Source: Paenibacillus sp. UNC451MF
Lineage (GTDB): Bacteria; Bacillota; Bacilli; Paenibacillales; NBRC-103111
Direction: 5' to 3'
Assembly (NCBI RefSeq): GCF_000686845.1
Contig: NZ_JMLS01000004.1
Span: 62,001-126,000 of the forward strand
DNA: 64,000 nucleotides
Shown here: one piece after another, positions 58,885 to 64,000 of the stretch
Position numbering within the stretch: position 1 is the stretch's first letter
Layout: each line of letters starts with the position of its first letter
Translations under genes and position numbers: made by a program
Notes under the pieces: model-generated
Database searches by the model: none
What the model was told of the DNA's origin: nothing
The model's input: only the letters and a program-made list of their open reading frames with translations

Positions 58885-59842
58885 TGCGTTTCCCCTCCGT
58901 TAAGCCTAGGAATAAATCTTCCAGCGTAGGGCTTTTGGTTTCCACTCCGTACAGCTGCACGCCCGCTTCAACTAATTTTCGCGTCAACGCGGGAATGTCT
59001 TCCGGATTTAGCTGAGTAATAATATCATGAATGACAGCATCCTCTCCTGCTATCCCTTCATCCTCTTTCTGAACGACGTCCATCACCTCAATGCCGTCCT
59101 TAGCCTTCAGTAACTGGAGAGCTCTCTCTACAGGATCTACCCGCCAAATAACTCGGCTTGCCGAATCATCGATTAGCGATTCCACCGCACCAACTTTAAT
59201 TACTTCACCATGAGTAATTATCGCTACCCTATTGCACATCTGTTGAATTTCGCTCAGCAAATGACTGGATACGAATAGGCTTAATCCGGTCTTCGCCAGC
59301 TTTTGTATAAATTCACGCATTTCTTTGATTCCTTGGGGATCAAGACCATTCGTAGGCTCGTCCAATATAAGCAGCTTCGGTCGATTCAACAACGCTTGCG
59401 CAATCCCTAGTCTTTGACGCATCCCAAGCGAATACGTCTTCACTTTATCATGAATTCGCGCATCCATGCCTACTATATCGACTACTTCTTGTATGCGGGT
59501 CTCATCGATTCCCGGCAGCATACGGGCAAAGTGCTCCAGGTTCTCCCATCCGCTTAAGTAAGAGTACAGCTCGGGATTTTCAACGATACAACCGACGTAT
59601 TGAAGTGCTTCATCATGATTTTTGTGTACATCATACCCGCATATTGTGATTGATCCTTCTGTTGGAGTTATCAGGTCAACCAGCATACGAATCGTGGTCG
59701 TTTTACCTGAGCCGTTGGGGCCAAGAAACCCAAAAATTTCACCGGCAAACACCTCGAACGATATCCCTTTAATGATCTGCTTCTTCTTGATTGTTTTTTT
59801 TACATTTTTCACTGACAGGACGACTTCAGGCTGGCTTTCCAT
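58877..59842 (-). CDS. ABC transporter ATPase (ABC-2 partner)
   Basis: 321 residues. Walker A GPNGSGKTTTIRMLV, signature YSLGMRQRLGIAQALL, Walker B LLILDEPTNGLDPQG and H-loop SSHLLSEIQQM. The C-terminal 90 residues are the extra domain of CcmA/NatA-like ATPases. Paired with the permease by overlap. Confidence 0.92.
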   Translation of the reverse strand: MESQPEVVLSVKNVKKTIKKKQIIKGISFEVFAGEIFGFLGPNGSGKTTTIRMLVDLITPTEGSITICGYDVHKNHDEALQYVGCIVENPELYSYLSGWENLEHFARMLPGIDETRIQEVVDIVGMDARIHDKVKTYSLGMRQRLGIAQALLNRPKLLILDEPTNGLDPQGIKEMREFIQKLAKTGLSLFVSSHLLSEIQQMCNRVAIITHGEVIKVGAVESLIDDSASRVIWRVDPVERALQLLKAKDGIEVMDVVQKEDEGIAGEDAVIHDIITQLNPEDIPALTRKLVEAGVQLYGVETKSPTLEDLFLGLTEGKRIG

Positions 59843-59893
59843 TGATCGCTTCTCTCCCTTACCTTATGGTCCGGTTATTCTCCAAAGTAAGCA

Positions 59894-60718
59894 TTATTTA
59901 ACTATTTGTGCAATCCGTTCGGCAATTCTCTCATATCCGTCTTGATTCGGGTGGAAATGGTCGGTATATAGATATTTGTTTAAATTCAGCTCGAACAAGT
60001 CCGCTGTAGGCACAACCACCATATGAGGGTATCGATTCGTGATTTCAAATGCCGCTTGGTTCCATTTTTGAATCAATAGCGATCCTTCTCTTTTTTCATC
60101 CAAGTCTAAGAAAGGATGATACAAGCCAACGTAACAAATCACTGCATTTGGATTTTGCTTGGCTAAGGTATCGAGAATTTGCCCTAAACGCTGTAGGGCC
60201 TCTGGCATTCGGTCAAGAGCTGCTTTAGGGTTGAATCCTTCATCTGATTGGCCTGAGAAGATCCCTTGTCCTCCTTCAAACAAATCATTGCCCCCCGCTG
60301 TCAACAGAATCAAATCCGCTTGGGCGATTGCACTACCCATATCTTTTTTCGCAGCCATATCCTTCAAGATATCACTTGTTTTAAACCCTGGTATGGCAAA
60401 ATTATTGAGAATAAAAACCGGCTTGCCGAATTGCTTCTCCAGTTTTTCCTTCGTCTGTCCTACGTAGCCCCTGCCTGATAAGTCACCGGTTCCTGCACTC
60501 AATGAATCACCTATTGCGACGATTTGAATCTTATCCTTCGCAGCAAACGATGACTCTTTAGGCTTGACCGTCTCCTGTGGGGCTGCCGCTTCCGTCTGTT
60601 CCGTCTTACTCGGAAATATAATCTGGTTTATTGCATAAACAAAGCCAAATACACAAAGCAAAGTGGACAGCAATGCGGCCAAACCGACGGTCCGCCACAA
60701 AAATCGAGTGGATAGCAA
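59894..60718 (-). CDS. Secreted or membrane-anchored SGNH (GDSL) esterase
   Basis: 274 residues. N-terminal membrane anchor (VGLAALLSTLLCVFGFVYAINQIIF), then SGNH blocks: AIGDSLSAGTG (Ser nucleophile), GGNDLFEGG (Asn) and DHFHPNQDGY (Asp/His). Acts outside the membrane on lipids, acyl groups or glycan esters. TTG start behind GGGGAG. 50 bases upstream of the ABC ATPase gene, same strand. Confidence 0.88.
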   Translation of the reverse strand: MLSTRFLWRTVGLAALLSTLLCVFGFVYAINQIIFPSKTEQTEAAAPQETVKPKESSFAAKDKIQIVAIGDSLSAGTGDLSGRGYVGQTKEKLEKQFGKPVFILNNFAIPGFKTSDILKDMAAKKDMGSAIAQADLILLTAGGNDLFEGGQGIFSGQSDEGFNPKAALDRMPEALQRLGQILDTLAKQNPNAVICYVGLYHPFLDLDEKREGSLLIQKWNQAAFEITNRYPHMVVVPTADLFELNLNKYLYTDHFHPNQDGYERIAERIAQIVK

Positions 60719-60838
60719 GACAACTTCTCCCCTTTACCAACATTCGACATTTAAAGTCGCTTTCATTTTAGAGTAGCGGTTTATGAGAAGATTTGCAAAT
60801 GTATACCGGATAGCCACTGTAGTCTCTTTTTTGAACAG

Positions 60839-60876
60839 CAAAAAAACCGGAGATTTACTTAACCCCGGCGGTATAT
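60839..60876 (-). terminator. Terminator of the M23 gene
   Basis: Read leftward, CCGGGG and CTCCGG pair with a few mismatches and are followed by seven T, about 70 bases past the stop. Confidence 0.6.
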
Positions 60877-60946
60877 TCAAATTATATCCTTTTCCTTTTC
60901 AGTTCAAACTTCTCTTAAATCAAGCGTAGCAGATATCAAGCCTATT

Positions 60947-62317
60947 TTAATCCGACAGCTTTCCTAAAAACTTTAACGGATTTTGCTGCGATTCACCCTT
61001 TCGAACTTCGAAATGAAGGTGGATCCCCGTAGCATTGCCTGTGCTACCCATGATTCCAATTTTTTCGCCTTTCTGCACCGTCTCGCCGTTACTGACTCCT
61101 ATTTTGCTTAAATGACCGTATAACGTGCTGTAGCCATTCTGATGATCTATGATGATACAATTGCCATACCCCGTTTTCCAACCGGCAAACACAACTTTAC
61201 CGTGGTCCGAGGCCAAGATCCCAGACTGCTCGGATACCATATCCGTGCCAGGATGAAACGATCCCCATCGCTGTCCATAATCGCTTGTCAACTTGGGCCT
61301 ATATACAGGCCATGCGAAAATACCCGTTCCTTCACCGGGAATAATCTTTGTTCCTTTCTTCACTACAGCCTTCTTTGCTGGTTGAAGGACTTTTTCCTCT
61401 GATAAAGCTTCACTCACGAGCTCTCCGTTCATTTTTGTAACTAAGAAGCTTTTTTCCTCCAAACCGTTTTCTCCTGTTGTGATCGTCTCACTGCTTCCGG
61501 CCTTCATAGTATTATCGTCGATGTATTCAACACCAAAAGGCAGCTCAGCTGTCTCAATCCGTTTTTCCACCGTCTTAACCGAGAGCAAGGGCTGCTGTAC
61601 GGTTAAATTCAATACTTCTCCGACGTGAATGACTGTATTTTTGATAAAAGGATTATTATCATAAATCGCTTTCTGACTGATATGAAATTTATATGCAATA
61701 CAAGATATGCAGTCCCCGCGCTGCACTGTATACAAAAGGGGCTGAACGCCACCTGTTTCGATCGTTTTCAACATATCATCCCGATTTCCCACTTCATCGG
61801 GTTTAATCTCAAGCTTAGCAATATCCACTTTCTGAACAAACTCCACAGATTGCAGCTGAGTTTCAGGATTTACAAATTTATTCTTATATTGATCTAAAAG
61901 CTCTTTTACCGCCGCCTCATCTTTTAATACGCCAAGCGGTTTGCCATCAATACGGATTTGAACGCCGCTTGTACCAATAGTCGTTCTTTGCTCCAGCCTC
62001 TCCAGCACTTGAGCGTTGTCATAGGTGGCTTTATACTCTCTTTCTTGAATGTAATGAATATCTTTAACAAGCAGTTCCGTCTGAACGCCGGGATACTGGA
62101 GCTTGGCCTGTTCCTGCTTCCAACGCAGCCAATCCTGGATGACCCCCGTCGTATTGACGGCACCGATTCTTTCCGTTCCAACAAAAACTTGATAACGAGT
62201 AACCATATGGTTCATCATATAGACATAAGCAAAGGAAAAAAATACAACGAGTACCGTCATAAAACTCAAACCGACGACCAACCATCTATCCTTTTTCCAG
62301 CCTATTATGTAATCCAC
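60947..62317 (-). CDS. Membrane-anchored LysM/G5/M23 cell-wall peptidase
   Basis: About 456 residues. One N-terminal membrane helix (WLVVGLSFMTVLVVFFSFAYVYM), a mixed region, LysM (YTVQRGDCISCIAYKFHISQKAIYDNNP to HVGEVLNL, about 195-240), a G5-like segment (SVKTVEKRIETAELPFGVEY), and a C-terminal M23 domain with HPGTDM and HLHFEV zinc ligands. Domain order matches sporulation/wall hydrolases such as SpoIIQ-type or YoeB-like proteins. The GTG at 62317 has GGGAGG upstream and is preferred over a TTG at 62332. Confidence 0.9.
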   Translation of the reverse strand: MDYIIGWKKDRWLVVGLSFMTVLVVFFSFAYVYMMNHMVTRYQVFVGTERIGAVNTTGVIQDWLRWKQEQAKLQYPGVQTELLVKDIHYIQEREYKATYDNAQVLERLEQRTTIGTSGVQIRIDGKPLGVLKDEAAVKELLDQYKNKFVNPETQLQSVEFVQKVDIAKLEIKPDEVGNRDDMLKTIETGGVQPLLYTVQRGDCISCIAYKFHISQKAIYDNNPFIKNTVIHVGEVLNLTVQQPLLSVKTVEKRIETAELPFGVEYIDDNTMKAGSSETITTGENGLEEKSFLVTKMNGELVSEALSEEKVLQPAKKAVVKKGTKIIPGEGTGIFAWPVYRPKLTSDYGQRWGSFHPGTDMVSEQSGILASDHGKVVFAGWKTGYGNCIIIDHQNGYSTLYGHLSKIGVSNGETVQKGEKIGIMGSTGNATGIHLHFEVRKGESQQNPLKFLGKLSD

Positions 62318-62388
62318 GTGTACCTCCCGCAATCAGGTTTTTGTAATGTCCACCTCCTTATCCTATTCTTACTGTTCCTCAAATAGCA

Positions 62389-62413
62389 CAAAAAAGGCAC
62401 CTCGTAAGGTGCC
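62389..62413 (-). terminator. Terminator of the right-edge ABC gene
   Basis: Read leftward, GGCACCT-4 nt-AGGTGCC followed by six T. Confidence 0.85.
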
Positions 62414-62421
62414 CTTCGAAT

Positions 62422-64000
62422 CTAGCCTACTTCACGCAAAAATCGGTACTGCGCTTGGATTAAGCCGTGGTATATCCCTTTTTGCTTCATCAATTCCTCA
62501 TGATTTCCCTGCTCCATAATGTTACCGTGATCCAGTACGACGATATGATCTGCATTACGGATTGTTGACAACCTATGGGCGATTATGAAGGAGGTTCTAC
62601 CCGCGAGAAGCGTCTTCAACGCCTCTTGGATTTTGAGCTCAGTTTCCGTATCAATACTTGCTGTGGCTTCATCCAAGATCAAGACACGTGGATCGGCAAG
62701 CAGTGCTCTTGCGAACGAAATTAATTGCCTTTGACCCATTGACAGTACATTGCCTCGCTCCTGTACCTCGGTATCATAGCCTTGTGGCAAATTGACAATG
62801 AAATCATGCGCCCGGACCGCCTTGGCAACAAATTCAACTTCTTCATCTGTCGCATCGAGACGTCCGAAGCGAATATTGTCACGTATCGTTCCGGAGAAAA
62901 TAAACGTATCCTGGAGCACAATACCAACCTGAGATCGGAGACTCGAAATCGCTACATCCCTTATGTCATGGCCATCAATTGTAATGGAACCGCTTGTGAT
63001 GTCATAAAATCGGCAAAGCAGATTGATGATAGTACTCTTACCCGAGCCTGTGTGACCAACCAGAGCTATGGATTGCCCTGCTTTTACACTGAGATCGATT
63101 CCTTTTAATGCAAGTCTGCCCGGTTCATATTCGAATTCGACCTTTTTAAGCTCAATATCCCCTTTAACGCGAGGTAGTTCTTTAGCCTCATGCGCTTCCG
63201 CCACATTCGGCTTCTCATCGATGAACTCAAATATTCGCTCGGAGGAAGCCATTGCAATAAGCATCTGGGAATACATCTGTCCAAGTCGATTGATAGGTTC
63301 CCAGAAATGCCCGATATAGGTAGCAAAGGCAACCAGCAAACCAACCGTAATCTCACCCTGTTGAATCAAATGCGCGCCGAACCAAAATAAAATGCAATAG
63401 CCCACTGCACCCGTTACCTCAATAATCGGATTGAACGATTGGTTTAAAGTGGTCGCCCGATTCCATGACTTATGATTATCAAGGTTCATATTGTCGAAGA
63501 ATGCGATATTTTCCTTTTCCTGTGTGAAGGCTTGAGTCACCTTGATTCCTTGAATACATTCGTTCAAATGTGCATTGATTCTCGACTGCTTCGTCTGCAC
63601 TACTTGCCAGGAACGACGGATGTGTACCCGCAGCTTCGTGGAAATGATGAACATAATCGGAACTGTAACGATGATGGCCGTACCTAATTTAAAGTTATAA
63701 AATAAGAGAATGAGTATAATTCCGATAAGCTGAACACAGTCAATGAGTAAGTTGACAACCCCGTTAGTAAACAAATCTTGCAGGGAGTTTACATAGTTCG
63801 TAATCCTTACCAAGATCGACCCCGCCGGCCATTTATCAAAAAATTTGAACGAAAGCCTCTGTACATGACTGAACAAGTCGTGCCTAAGATCATAGATTAC
63901 TTTTTGACCGATCATATTGGTGTAGCGGATCCGATAGTTGTTGGCTGCCCATTGAATTAAATATAAGGCGAGCATCCCACCCACGCACATTAGCAAAAGC
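62422..64000 (-). CDS. ABC exporter half-transporter, C-terminal part
   Basis: At least 524 residues; the frame reaches the right edge, so the N-terminal membrane helices lie outside. Membrane domain with the coupling segment and SERIFEFIDEKPNV, ATPase with Walker A GHTGSGKST, signature LSMGQRQLISFARALL and Walker B LILDEATASID. The LSMGQ signature is the form seen in heterodimeric YfiC/LmrD-type multidrug exporters, so a partner gene probably lies to the right. Confidence 0.92.
   Translation of the reverse strand, partial: LLLMCVGGMLALYLIQWAANNYRIRYTNMIGQKVIYDLRHDLFSHVQRLSFKFFDKWPAGSILVRITNYVNSLQDLFTNGVVNLLIDCVQLIGIILILLFYNFKLGTAIIVTVPIMFIISTKLRVHIRRSWQVVQTKQSRINAHLNECIQGIKVTQAFTQEKENIAFFDNMNLDNHKSWNRATTLNQSFNPIIEVTGAVGYCILFWFGAHLIQQGEITVGLLVAFATYIGHFWEPINRLGQMYSQMLIAMASSERIFEFIDEKPNVAEAHEAKELPRVKGDIELKKVEFEYEPGRLALKGIDLSVKAGQSIALVGHTGSGKSTIINLLCRFYDITSGSITIDGHDIRDVAISSLRSQVGIVLQDTFIFSGTIRDNIRFGRLDATDEEVEFVAKAVRAHDFIVNLPQGYDTEVQERGNVLSMGQRQLISFARALLADPRVLILDEATASIDTETELKIQEALKTLLAGRTSFIIAHRLSTIRNADHIVVLDHGNIMEQGNHEELMKQKGIYHGLIQAQYRFLREVG

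Noticed and set aside
1-64000. CRISPR arrays, tRNA/rRNA genes, insertion sequences, prophage genes
   Set aside because: No direct-repeat arrays, tRNA cloverleaf, rRNA-like sequence, transposase or phage structural gene was recognised in the window.

Overview
The window looks like a chromosomal segment of a Paenibacillaceae bacterium, probably Paenibacillus or a close relative. Supporting this are moderate GC, strong GGAGG-type ribosome binding sites with frequent TTG/GTG starts, a class I FBP aldolase, YdjO and Csp cold proteins, a copper-amine-oxidase-type domain on a foldase, glgBCDA, and parE-parC. I see no phage, insertion sequence, CRISPR array, tRNA or rRNA. This is inference from the proteins; no database was searched.

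Layout. 1-6.1 kb: end of an aldolase gene, a cold-response block (two csp genes around ydjO and two small genes), an unpaired histidine kinase, a VOC protein, an AraC/GyrI-type regulator and a DUF7002-like protein. 6.3-8.6 kb: an ABC exporter fused to a cyclic-nucleotide-binding domain. 8.7-18.4 kb: a glycan-use cluster transcribed leftwards (GH2 enzyme, lipoprotein binding protein, large Tat-exported beta-helix protein, second binding protein with a C-terminal frameshift), with a divergent ArsR-type regulator and no permease. 18.5-26.8 kb: a deacetylase-like protein, TetR and a Fur-boxed siderophore-binding protein that lacks its lipobox cysteine, then an ABC exporter with DUF1854, an HD protein and a zone of decaying genes. 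26.8-28.1 kb: DoxX-like, VOC and thyX.

28.2-34.3 kb holds the most interesting unit: an HscC-like Hsp70 followed by two J-domain/TPR proteins, each followed by a DUF1266 protein, in one tightly packed operon. From memory this parallels the hscC-djlC-ybeU-djlB-ybeR neighbourhood of E. coli, so it looks like a conserved but functionally undescribed chaperone system. 34.4-40 kb is accessory sequence with gene remnants (AraC effector domain, histidine phosphatase), small membrane proteins, a PIG-L deacetylase, a nitroreductase and several very small genes.

40-45.8 kb is the glycogen operon glgB-glgC-glgD-glgA. It is followed by a secreted PpiC-type foldase, an rRNA methyltransferase with a pseudouridine synthase, a frameshifted SDR gene, the FetAB-type iron exporter, and folD behind a ZTP riboswitch with its terminator. 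Then come MarR, a 55-residue protein whose stop codon overlaps that of parC, parE-parC, an ABC-2 transporter, an SGNH esterase, a LysM/G5/M23 cell-wall protein and the end of another ABC exporter.

Recurring theme: at least six genes are broken or reduced to fragments, mostly in 25-36 kb. Several accessory transport proteins lack their usual partners.
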